Assembly (NCBI GenBank): GCA_021613335.1
Contig: JAJTWR010000248.1
Span: forward strand, 855,001 to 919,000
Length of the DNA: 64,000 nucleotides
From: Whitmania pigra
Lineage: Eukaryota > Annelida > Clitellata > Hirudinida > Haemopidae
Reading direction: 5' to 3'
The notes below the pieces were generated by a model. That model was not told the DNA's origin. It was given only the letters and a program-made list of their open reading frames with translations, and made no database searches. Positions within the stretch are counted from its first letter, which is position 1. Each line of letters starts with the position of its first letter. Positions 40,592-54,000 of the stretch are shown piece after piece. A program made the translations under genes and the position numbers.

Positions 40592-42461
40592 AACAGTTTT
40601 GGTCAAATATGTTACTATTTTCAAAAGCGTCGTCCAAGGACAAGAGCGACTCCCCTCATAATTCATTCAACCTTACATTATATCACAAAAAAATGAGTCC
40701 AGACTACTCAGAAGCCCAAATATTCATTTGCATCTCAAATTGCATCATTTGTATCTAAAATCCCTTAAACGCTCAACTTCGGTTATTGAGTTCCCGTTAA
40801 ATGAATATTTGAATTTTTTCACCATAAGTTCACCATTTCTCACCATTATATATTAAACAACTAACATTATAGTTTAAACAACTAACCACCTTAGAGGTTT
40901 CATTTTATCAAAATTAAAATCAAATTTATTAATTGAGTTTAAAATAAAGCAAAAATAACAGTCAGACGAGGACAATGTCTTGATGAGGACAATAAATATG
41001 ACGATAAATAAAGTAAGTCAGTAATAAATATATAATCAAAACACAAGTCGTGCGTGTTAACGACAATGATAATTTGCACAATAATAATAATAATTTCCAT
41101 GACCACAATAAACGCGACATGAACAAAGATGCCACTCAAATTAAGACGTTATGGCGCGAAATTATAAAGTGCGGGCAGACGACTCGTTGGAAATTGAAAC
41201 GTTGTTTCTCAAGTCTGGAAATTGAAAACGAAAGTAACACGACGTAACATAAGTGACGGCTATATCCGTGAGCATCAGAGCAAAAGAAATTCAACAAAAT
41301 AATAATAATAATAATGATAATAATTACAATTACTAGAAATACTAACAATACTCTTGTGCTAGATATTTCGTCATTGATCTATAATACTGAATGACAATGG
41401 CAAAGATGTGTCTCTTTGATTCATTAAAAAAGATGACAGCTTCTCACTCAGCACAATGAAGATGCAAGACACCTAATAACTAAATAAATGGTTAAGAAGC
41501 GCTTCAGGTGCTTTATAAATTAAGTACTTTTACAGTTAGTGTTACATTAATTAATAAAGATATTGATCAATAATAGATTCAATTAATTTTCCAGCATTGA
41601 TAATAATGAAAGCAATGATAAAAATAAAAATACTTCATGATAAAATGGCAATAAAATGTCATGAAAAACAAGACGACAAGAGAAAATCTTACGTTAGTAA
41701 TTATTACAAGCAGATAAGGAAAATGCTGACAGGAATATTGACATACTAAAACCCATCTCAATTCAGCGTAACAACAACAACAACAACGACGACGACGACA
41801 ACAACAACAGAATTAATAATACAAATATTGGCGAGCAAAACTGTTTGTGGCAAAACAAGACATCAGAAGTGCAAAGAGGAACCATGTGATAGATTGTTGG
41901 AAAGGGTGGATTGATGGATAACCAATGGATTGAATAACTGGAAAAAGCCAGGTTTAACAAATTTAAAAACAATCTGCCATGCTACTTTGGACTTCCCCGA
42001 GAAAACAAACACGCAGAAGCACGACAACATGCAACACGAACCTAGATGGTAGAGATACAAACTAGTAAATCACGACAGACACAACTGGGCATCGATGAAG
42101 TCGTAGATGTTTTCTTCGTTGGTGGATTGCAGCTTTTGACCTGAGGGCTTGCGGTGGCATGAATTAATGCAACTGACTTGACAGTGTGAAGATGATGATG
42201 ACGACGACGAAGATGTGATGAAAAAGTCAAGAACAAATGGCTTACATTCCAGAAAGTTCTGGACGAAGCCAGATCATCCTGACTTCCACTTATTGACAAA
42301 TGATGTTTTTGAATTGTACTCCTAAAAATCTTCAAGATCTGCTTTAGCATCAGAGTACAACAGCGGTGTCTACATCGTAACCGAGAAACCCAAGTCATTC
42401 GCACCACATGATGAAAACAAACCAAAACAAAACAATGCTGGCTCTGGCGGCTTTGCATTGG
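40592..42461. other. Intergenic, convergent gap between the CPC gene and the AFAP1-like gene
   Basis: No gene recognised. It contains short microsatellites (CAA/CGA near 41770-41810, TAA near 41297) and a SINE-like fragment near 41490-41530 ('gcgcttcaggtgctttataa'). It also holds the 3' untranslated region of the minus-strand gene. Confidence 0.4.
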
Positions 42462-44921
42462 CTAGGAAACAACGTAATTGTTGCTGGCAGATGTGATGGT
42501 GATGGGGACGGAGAATGTCTTTTCGACGGCCATCTTGCTCGAAGTGTTTGGGAGGATGGACATGAGTTCGAGGCTTGACTTTCTGATCTCAGCTCTGGCT
42601 TCCCTCAATTTCGAATCTGGTTGAATTAATTGGATGATGGATAATTAAGAAATATTAAAAAAAAACAAAACAAACTAAGGATAATTACTCTTAAACACGC
42701 AGCAGAAATTAACAACAATTCTCTCCCTGAATCTCCTTTAACAACAAATTAACATTACGATTCTCCATGAATCGCTATTAACAACAATTTTCAACAACAT
42801 GTCGTTGTTACGTCAGCTACGACAGACGTCGCTCACTTGAGGTGGAGAGGGCACTCAGTGCAATAAAAGAAGCCCTCTTTCCCAAGGGGTCGGAGTTCGT
42901 AGCTTCGGCTCCCGCCCTGTTGGACGCAGCGACTACCCTGAGGTCGACCGCTGAGGGATTCAACCTTCGATTGGCATAGGTGGACAAGATCGGAGAAGCA
43001 GTTTTGCTGCTCAGTTTTGTCACAGCAGAAGATTTGGACTGGGATGCTGAAGATGATGATGATGATGAAGGAACCGATAATAACAACGATGCCGATGATA
43101 TCATCCGTGATGATGATGATAATGATGATGGCTGAGATAGGGCAGCAGAAGATGTCCGGACAGTTGTTGAAGTTGTATTAAGAGCTGAAGTGGTGGGCGA
43201 TGTTGGCAATTTTGCCACGAGGGCTTTTGAAACCAATGTCATGGCTGCCAAAGATGAGGAACAGAGTGGCAATGAAGCGACAACAGGAACCGGGCTAAAA
43301 GACGAAGATATCAATCCAATGGTGACATGGGCAGCAGACATGGTGGTCGAAACAGCATTGCTGACTTTGATTGGGCTCGAAATGGCAGAGGTCATGAACT
43401 TTGAGGTATGAACTTTGGGGTACTCACGACCCATGATGAAACTACCTGCCACTTTGTCTGATTTCAAGTAAATGCTATCGTCTCTTGGATCGTTGATATT
43501 CTTGCCAAAGTTATTGCTGCTGCTGCTGGAGAGTGCAGTTGTGGTTGTTGGTGAATTGGCAATGCTATTGAGGCTATAGTTGAAAACACTGTGTCTTTTG
43601 TTCAGCTCATTCTTGATGAGGGAAAAGTCAAAACTGGGCTGGATGGAAATGATCCTGCTTGCTGTGGTGATGTTCTCCGAGGTTTTGTGGTCGGAAGTCG
43701 ATGAAGAAGTCGAAGTACAAATCTTGCCGCCCGAAGCATTCAAAATCACGTTTGTCCTCGGAACTGAAGATGAACGAACACTCGTCTTAATTGGAGCATT
43801 GTTGGTGGAATCTGTAACTATAGCAATAAAATGGCATTAATAATTTTAATGGTGGATTGAAGTTTTTTATTCATTTATGTATAATTACTGCTTTATGGAC
43901 AAAATAAATTCTAAACTGAAGCTGCTCAGTTTGTTCTTTCAAGTAATTTTGTTTCATCATATAGTTCTACTATATTTTATTAATGTGATGATGATAATAA
44001 TAATAATAGTTATTATTATTGAGTGGTTTATTTTATTATCACTATATAAAATATTCTTAATATAAACATCCATAAATGCCCTTACCAAAAGACCAAAAAC
44101 AAACCTGGCACAGCTTTTGAAACAGTATCTGATCTGATTCTAAAAGGAGGTACAGGCTTATGAGGAGACTTCATCTGCGACGACGACGAAGATGATGATG
44201 CGGTTGTTGAAGGTGATGGATTAGAAAGTGTCAGATGCAAAGGAGACCTCGATGGTTTGTCTTCCCTCAGACTCTTGTTTGTTCCCTTCAAAGGAGAAGA
44301 AAATGTCGAAGGTGAAAAAGAGGATGGGATGATAGGAAGTTGTGCCGATGAGGAGGAGGAGGAGGAAATGACAGATTTGGAACTGGGGGAAGATGGTTTT
44401 GAGCCGGGCGGCTCTTCGACGGCCCTCTCATAAAGGGTGCGTTTGATGTCATCGAAGGCAGATGCCATGATCTCCTCCAGACGGAAACTGTCGTCCTGGA
44501 AAACACAAGATTCCAGTCAATATGTCATAAAATCTTCAATATCAAAATGATGACCATTATTATAACTGCTAGTAAGCAAGTTACTAGAGGGCTCAAGAGG
44601 CTTGAGTTCAAGCATAACTTAGTAAGTAAGGGTAACAGTCTCAATGTGTTATGTTCAAAACCCAGCTTGCACAAATGCATCGCCGAAGGAGTGCTATAAA
44701 ATGGAATTTTGACAACCTTGTTCATGAAGTCCGATGCCAGGAAACTGTCCTCAGCAATAGATGAAAGAGTTCTTGAGTTGTAATATTCGTAGATGAAACT
44801 GTCATCAGCGACCTCGAGATCTGATTGGTTGTTAGTCGAACTGGGCTTGGATTGGGGTCTCTCTTTGGGGAGGGGAGGTGGCTGGCAGTCTGCAATGATG
44901 ACGACAACGGCAATGAAGATG

Positions 44922-44990
<69 letters not shown>

Positions 44991-45302
44991 TAATAATAAT
45001 AGTAATAATAACAATAACAATAATAATGATAATAGTAATAATAATAACAACAACAACAAGAGTGTTGACGTGCAATGTCGATGATGATGTGGTGAATTGG
45101 TAACCTACCGTTGGCAGTACTGTAAACTTTCCAGTCATAAACTTCATTGTACAAGCCCTCTGGAGAGCTTATTTTGTCTGCCTCCCTGTAGATAAGCACC
45201 AACCACTTGCTGAAGTCAGTGGCATTGAACAGCTGGGGGTTGCAATGATTACATTCACTTGTTAAGGAAGAGAACATATGTATTTGAAAGTTAATAACAT
45301 TC

Positions 45303-45356
<54 letters not shown>

Positions 45357-48300
45357 TTTATTATTACACATTTAGGATTGGTAATATGTTACCAGTATAA
45401 CTTTCATGCTAACAGTTATCACAACAAGAACAATAACAATTCATATCAATGTCTTAATACCCCAACAACCACCACAACCACAAAAATCACCATTATCATC
45501 ATCCTCATCTTCATTACCTCCAGGTTCACTTCCACCCTCTCCTTGGATTGGGCCTCACAGGACAGACAGATTCTCTTGTTCTGCTTGTCAACGTCGACGA
45601 CAACGGAGTTCTTGAGTGGAATGGTGGATTCTATGTTTTCGTAGAGCGGGTCCCTGTAACAGTCCAGTCGTCCTTGGCGGGCCACGCAGAACTTCTTCGT
45701 CCAACGTGCCTGGCCCTCTGAGATCTCTCTGTTGATGTTTATGTAGCCTGACGGGAGATGTGTGAAACAACAATTTCAGGTGTGTGGCAGATAGAGTACT
45801 GATGTTGGTGCTGATGATAAAAGTTATAATAATAAAATTGTAAGGCATTGTACCGTGCATGTAGCACCATTTCCCAGAGGCGCTTTGTGGCGGTGCAAGC
45901 TGGTTGTGAACACGACACGTAACGAGTGTTGCTTTTACCATCATTCGTAGCAATTCCTCTGAGCCAATTTGCATGCAAGATGCAGGATAGCTGGCAGACT
46001 CACCCGCCAAATGGGAAACCTCGACATCCATTCCACCTGCCTCCATGAAGGCCTTTCTAATTTTATCATCCTTGTCATCTTTTCTAATTTTCCCAAACTG
46101 GCCCCAAATGAGACTCTGCAGGGATTCCCCGATCTTTGACCTCTTCTTGAAGTGGGTGGGCTTCGTCTCCAGCCCTGGGAGAATAATTCAATGGTCGATG
46201 CGATGTGATGCTGTGAATTGCTTGCACATAATTAAATAAAATTGATCAAAAAAATGTCTTTTAAATTGTTGAATGAAAATCTCGTTTGCATGTGTTTGTG
46301 GAATTATGCAGTATTTAATTCACTGTAATTTTAATCAAAATTAATAATAATAATAATAATATAATAATAATAATAATGATAATGATGTCGCTATTTTCGA
46401 CATTCAAAAAGCGTAACCAATGAAGACGGAGATAATAACCATTGGCAGTAATTCCACTCGTTACCCCATCACCACTGCTACCCTCGCTGCTGCCGCCCGA
46501 TATGCCAGTCTGAAAATTCAACATCATAATAGTGAATCATTAGTTATGAATCATCTGGTTATGAAATGGATGTTAATAAAATACATAAATACACGTCGAC
46601 ATCATCGCCATGGATTTCAAACCTATTGTTATACCTCCCTCCTAATCATCTTGTCGTATAACGGATGTTAATAAACAATAGCAACAGCATAGCCTTCACA
46701 ACGATAACCACAATCACTGTCATCATCACCAAAATTTCCATCAGCATCCATAACTTCTGACAACAGATGGCCTAATGATCAAGCTCAAAAGTATCTCAAT
46801 ATCAAGCATATCTGCATTTCACATCAGCATCATCGTTTGCATGACTTTATCACCACTTAAAGAACCAAAATTAGAAGTACCAAACTAAACAATCATCAAA
46901 ATCATGCAAGCCGCTCAAAGCAAATCAACCCTGCAGACGTTACAAAGTAATTGAACCAATAAAGGCATTTGGTCGGGCAATAACAAAAACATGTCAATCA
47001 GCCAATTATATTCAGTCCTCAAATTTAAAAATAAGTAACGACCCACCAAGGTGAACTACCACTCAACCAAGCATGCACTCACTCACCTGGTTGTCAGAAG
47101 TCGAAGCACAGAGGCCAGAGTCTGTGTCTGCGGCAACGTTATCTGTGGTCATGTACTCTGGATCTTCGTTGTTGGATGCTTTGAGGCAGCCACTCAGACA
47201 AAGGTGCTAGTGATTGAAAGATAAATGGATAATTTTAAGAAATTAGAAAAAAACAGTAATGAAAAGAACTGATGTATCTCCTAATTATGAAGATAGATGG
47301 AATGTTAGCAAATGAAGCAATGCTGCTCCAAACAACAAGCGAATAACAAGAACATGACAATAAAAACTTGGCTCAGAAGATTTACAAAGGAGAAATATAG
47401 CAAATGCAGCAGTTGTAATGTATCAAGCATCAACCGGTGAATCATTAGCAACTAATCGGTACCTTGCCAATCAATCATTACCAACTGACTATCATTAAGC
47501 ATCTATTAATCAATCAATCATTATCAATCAACCAGCATCTAGCCATCAATCAATCATCAATCAACCACTATCAACCAACCAGCATCCAGCCATCAATAGT
47601 CTCTTTGTCCCTTGCATAGAACCAACAGGTGCTTGTGTCATTGCCTGTCAAGGAAGAATTTGTGACGGACGAATGGATGGAACTGGAAAGAGGACCGAGG
47701 TTCACCTGACCCTCACCTGGAGTTGGTCTGCAGTGGAAAGATGACATTACAATGATAATGATGATAATTATGGTGACATTTTAAAGTGGTGATTATGATA
47801 AATATGATGACAATAACAATTCTGTTTACAATATAATTAACTACGATACATTGTGAGAGTTTCTTTTTTGGCATAATTGATCTTTGAACCACTTTTGACC
47901 AAGATTTTTGGCCAATCCGCCCTTTTGGTATTTGATTAAGGCAGAGTTAAATACATAACATCGTTTAACATTTTTCATTAAACATTATCACTCTCAACTA
48001 GTAATCTTCTCAAGGACTCTTGTAACCTTTGGCAATGCAAGCTGGATTGCAAACATTACAATTGCACACAGGGAGACTATCCTATGGACTCATGGACCAT
48101 ATACTTAGTGCCTCTAAGGCTATGTACATTGTGCCCTATAAATTAACTATTATTACTACATCATTATTATTATTATTATTATCGTCATCAACATTATTTT
48201 TATTATTGCTTATAATTGTCACCAAGCTCAAACAAGCCAACCTGGAAATCTTCAAGGCATGTTTGTATTTGGACGACTCCCGAACTGTGGATTCCACGTC

Positions 48301-48548
48301 GCAGCCAATGAGGTCGAGGATGACCAAAGGTCGCAGATGCTTCCGTGACCTGAAGGTCAAAAGTCTCGAGTCGCTGATGATACAGAATCTCTTTAGCCAA
48401 CTGAGCAGCCCCTTCTGGTATAGGTGGCCACTGTGGTGCACATTGGGCAGACGACTGAGCAGGTTTAACTCCTTGCTTGGGATCTTTTTGGCCCTTTATT
48501 TGTGTTATTATTATATTTTAGATTATTAAGGTTGTAATAATGATGATG

Positions 48549-48591
<43 letters not shown>

Positions 48592-49591
48592 ATGATTATA
48601 ATAATATAATAATATAATAATAATATTATAACTCTATAATAATAATTAATATATATAATAATATATTAATATAATAATATAAATATAATATAATAATATA
48701 TTAATAATTATAATATTAAATTATAATATAATATTATATTAATAATAATAATAATATAATAATATAATAATAATATTATTATAATATATAGAGTACTCCA
48801 TACAGTGCATAAAGTGTCAGGGAGAAGACAGAGAGATAAGTGGTAATGAAATTAGTAATTATATATAAATAATATATCATATATTAATACATAGTATTTA
48901 ATCAGTAATGTCAACAGTTATAAAAGCATTCCACAAACATATAAAAAAGATAAATTAATAAGCATGATCTTACTAATAATATCTTAAATTAAATTTAAAA
49001 TATGAGAAATGATTGTGTCTCAACTGACTGTGGCAGCGGTACATCCCTGGTCTGTCTGTTGTCCTGGTAACTGAAGTTGTCATCATTCTTGCCATCCCTG
49101 GTGTCTTCACCCTCTTCCTCCTCAAAACTCTCATACTCTGTTTCACTACAGTCTTCAGCTGGCGGTTATGAAGATGATCATAATTATAATGATGATGATG
49201 GCGACGTTGACAATGTATGATGATGGATAATGGCAATGAAGATGACGATAAGGATGACGATGATGAAATAAATTTAAAAAATGGCAACAAAAAACGATAA
49301 CAAACGATGAAGGCAAAAGCAAACCGACCAACACCCTAGTATACAAACTAAACAAACTGTTAGGACAAGTTTCAGTTTTAGCTCCTGAGAGGCACCTGGT
49401 TCCACACCTGGATGAAACCTGTGAATCCAGGTCAACCAGGTCAAGTCACAAGTGCCTCTTGTAAAACTAGGGTCAACAAGAGCAATGTATGAATCTCATT
49501 AATTTCAATGTAAACACTATCCAGGTAATCATTTTAATTAATTCATTGATTTAATTATTCATGGGATCACTTGGGTTTTGTTTTAAAGTCA

Positions 49592-49628
<37 letters not shown>

Positions 49629-50511
49629 TATTATTATTATTATTACCATTACTAATATTTTTCTTTTTTCAACCTGTTAAATCACCCATTCAATGAAATC
49701 TCTCAACAACTGTTGCAATGTAGTTGTGAATTTAAAATTATATTTTTTGACAGTTTGTTTTCTTCAGTTATACTTATTATATTATATTAATATTATTATA
49801 TTATTATTATTGCTTCTGTTGTTGAATGTTAACCTCCAATCATTAATTAACAGTTATCTCAACTTTGAAAGTTATTTTTTATTTCCCCAACGTTAAAACA
49901 AAGACCAACTCTGGATCATCATCATCATCATCCCTATCGTCATCATCATCATCATCATTTCTTGATCAGTTGCCTATATTTATAAATGATAATTTTTTAC
50001 CAGATAAATGAATTTCAAATTTGACAAGAAAAATGATCAATCACATTGACTTGAAAATAATCCAATCAACCAATTCGACTGATTTGATTGAAAGCCACCA
50101 ACCTTTGGCAATGGAGGCAGAAGGAATAGCTTCGGAACTTGGGGTTTCGCAGTACAAAACTGGCTCCTCGTAAGGATTGTAAACGTATTCTCCTCCATCT
50201 TCCTGCTTTGGTCTTGTTGTGAAAATATTAAGTTTTCAATCTCATTACATCATTTTAATTCATTCATTAAGACCAATCAGTCAAAAATGATTGACCAATC
50301 TCAATTGACCAATTTATTAATTTCAATTAATTATTTTCAATCAATCAAAAACTGGTTGGCCAATCAATTGATCATTAGGATCAGTCACATCATTCATCAG
50401 CACTCTGGTCCAGTTTAATGTCTCATGATTGACAGTTTTACACTTCAATAGCCCTTCAGATCAAGCATCAGACGCACTCCATCTATAAATGTTGTCATCA
50501 TCATCATCATC

Positions 50512-50543
<32 letters not shown>

Positions 50544-50968
50544 CATCATCACCACCATCACCATCATCGTCGTCATTCCTCACAAAAGAGAAACACTAAC
50601 TGTTCTGAGGTGTTCTGCGAAAAACCGTCTTTCTGAAATTGTTCCTCCTGAAAGGGATGATAATGATATTGATGATGATGGTGATTTATGATTGTGATGA
50701 TAGAGGTGATGATGATGATGATGAGGAGGAGGAAGAGCAACCCAACAACGTTGCTCATTCCAACTGAAGAAGATTCCAACGGAGGATGTTGACTTGAAAA
50801 CACATTAATTGATTGTAAAAAGATTTAAAAAGTCAGCAGGAAAGGGAATCAAGTTGCACACCAACTCCTGCTATCTTGTCTTCTCTAGTTGATGATGTTG
50901 ATGATGACGATTATTAATCACAATCAGTTATTTACAAATAATATAATAATAACAATAATAATAATAGC

Positions 50969-51020
<52 letters not shown>

Positions 51021-54000
51021 TCATTTAACCATCATTTATTATCATCACCAACATCATCATCAGTATCTTAGGCAATTACTAATTTCATGTTAATGACCCT
51101 AATCTGAACTCTTCACCCAGTTTAAGGGTACACATAGCCAAACCCTGTTCCCCTCATAGTCTATTGGTTAAGACTCGACCTCCCATGATGGTAGCACAGA
51201 TTTGAAACATTTGGGAATGCCGTCCTTATCATCTAGCTATGCAATGGATGCTAATACACAATTACTTTAATTTTTTCCATGTTGTTGATGTAAGTTTGAT
51301 TGTCTTTTAGCCTTGTTATTAATCAACTAAAAATTACTTTTCCAGGAAATAAACAATGCTCAAATTTAAACATTTGTTAAACAAAAATAATATAAGCAAT
51401 GATGAGAACAGTAATTAAAATAATAATAAGCAATCTAAATGATATGTTCAATCATCTGTAACTAAAAAAAAAACTCCAACATTTTAGTAGCGGGGATGAG
51501 ATGATGGTCACAATAACATGAATTTAAGATATTGTTTCTGTTTTAAAATTCCTCCCATAAAAGCAATCAATTCCCAGGATAAGAGATGTGATGATGATGA
51601 TGATGACGATGATGTCAGAGAGAACAGAAATGACGATCACCACCACTATCACTATCATCATCATCATCATCATCACTCTTGTTTCAAATTGAAGCCTGTG
51701 GATAATAAAATAGATAACTGACACCTCAGGTAAGGTGTAAGTCAGTGAAATTTCATTCCTTACTTTTAAATCTGAGAAATTTCATAATTTTATAATCTTT
51801 TTATATCTACTTTTTGTTTTATTATCTGATCAATTAGTAAACAAGAGCCAAGAACATTTCATCCATCTGTTCATCCATCAATCCAATTATCATCTTGCAA
51901 TCAATTTTCAATCAACGGAACTCATAAATTTGCGCCCCAGCCTAATATTAATAATTTTGTATCCAATTATGATAATTTGGCACCCTCCCCCCTTACCCTA
52001 AATTACCCTAGATGAGAGTTGTCCTTCTCAGCCCCCTTGCTGTGCCACTGATTTTTTTATAAATTTCTGGCAAATGTCAGCTCACCAGTTTCAGAGATGT
52101 TGCCGTTGTTGTCAACTTTGTCGTTGATGCTGTTGATAATGCTGGAAGGACTGCTGGAGTGTTATGACTCACTGTTCTGCCTAAAGATGATGTTGATGAT
52201 GATCGCAATGATGCTGATAATTATGACGACAATAAAATTGACATTTCAATGATAACAATAACAATAACATGGTACATGTGGCATTACGTGTACATATGAT
52301 ATGATTCACACATAATAACATGTAATTATTTTACATTTTATATAAATAATTACAATTATTACACATTGCATATAAATAATTACAATTATTACACATTGTA
52401 TATAAATAATTACAATCAACAACATCATCATAGAAATAGCCATTAACATGTGCCTCACTCATACTGATCAATTAATATAGCCACCCTCAGGGAAGGAAGT
52501 ATGATTGGAAGCAGATAAAGACATGGTGATGATTATGTACCATCGTAATCGTCATCATCATCGGTAACAAATCCTCCTCTATTAGAGTCATCATCATCAT
52601 CGTATAGCTCATTGTTGCAAAATCCCAAAAACGGTCATAACTTTGCATTTCTCATTTGATGTCAAAACTTGTACAAAAGCAAAAAATGGAAAATCTCCCA
52701 GATGTTGATGATGATCCAGATGAGAAGTAGGTGAAAAAATGGGTCTGGAAGCCTGGTTTTCATCTTTTCATAGCTGTTGGTACCTCTTTTCATACTCATT
52801 CATTCATCCATCTATCCATCTATTCATTCATTTAATCCATGCATGCATGAATCCCCGAATGAATCATATCAACCTTCTTGAGTGTCAAGTTTTTAAAATG
52901 GTTCGAAAGTCTTTTGAGTTTCCTTCAAAGTTGAGTGTTGCTGCATCTCCCCATTATTGCCTCCGTCTCCAGGCAAAGAGATGAATTAATTCAGCAGAAT
53001 CAACAACACAAGAACAGTGTAACTAATGGATGAAACCCTCGATTGATGCCAAGGTCACCTGCAAGATGCTGATGCTGATGTCACACCAATATAAAGCCCA
53101 CTAATTTGGTTATTCATTATATATATATTATTATTTTTGTTTTGCAATGGTGGTAATGATAACAGATGCAAATAATGGCTAAACATGCCTAATTGAATAA
53201 GATAAATCTCTATAGCTACTATACCATACACCACTAAATGTAATATTTAATATCATTATTATTACAATTAATATTAATATTTTGCAAGCAGCACTGTTAC
53301 ACCTATCATCTAGTTTAATCATATTGTAAACAGCATCAAACTGTCTGGCCTGGACCACTTTCAACAGCAGCCTACCCCTGCAGGAGACACAATGTGTGAA
53401 GGGTGTGTCCCTGAGATAACTAGGAAAGGTCATACACGAACAACAACCTCTTATCGTCCAATTGGATCCAGACCGTCCACTTATGTATTAGACAGATACG
53501 TGATAGGTAAATAGAGATTACATAAATATGTAGATGCATTGATACATAGATAAACAAATAGATGGATAAAAGATCAGGTAAATATATGTAGATTCGTAGA
53601 TAAATTAGATAGATTAAATAGACCAGTATTTCTTACGAGACCTTTTTGAAAAACAAAGTTCGACTGATGTCCGAGGATACTGCTTAAAGATGACGAGGTA
53701 CTTTCACAATAAGGTGATGTGAATTTAAAAAGGGAATTACTCAGAAAAGCAAAGAAGCCATATTTTAAACAAGCAAAGAATGACAGGCAGTATTTGCGAT
53801 AATCATCATCAACATCATCATCATCATGCAAAACAACCTTGTAACTTCAAATCTGATAAAGAGGTAAATCTTATGATGACAGCAATTATAATAGTATGAG
53901 ATAACAACAACAAATATAAAGTATATGATAACAACAACAATTGTAATAGCATATGATAACAACAACAATTGTAATAGCATATGATAACAACAACAATTGT

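Noticed and set aside
44722..45147. 141-aa minus-strand frame including an Ile run
   Set aside because: It reads through a (TAA)n intron between two AFAP1-like exons; the real exons are in another frame.
53179..53433. Minus-strand frame with RDTPFTHCVSCRGRLLLKVV, considered as an AFAP1-like exon
   Set aside because: An acceptor exists, but no in-phase donor or AFAP1 similarity was found.
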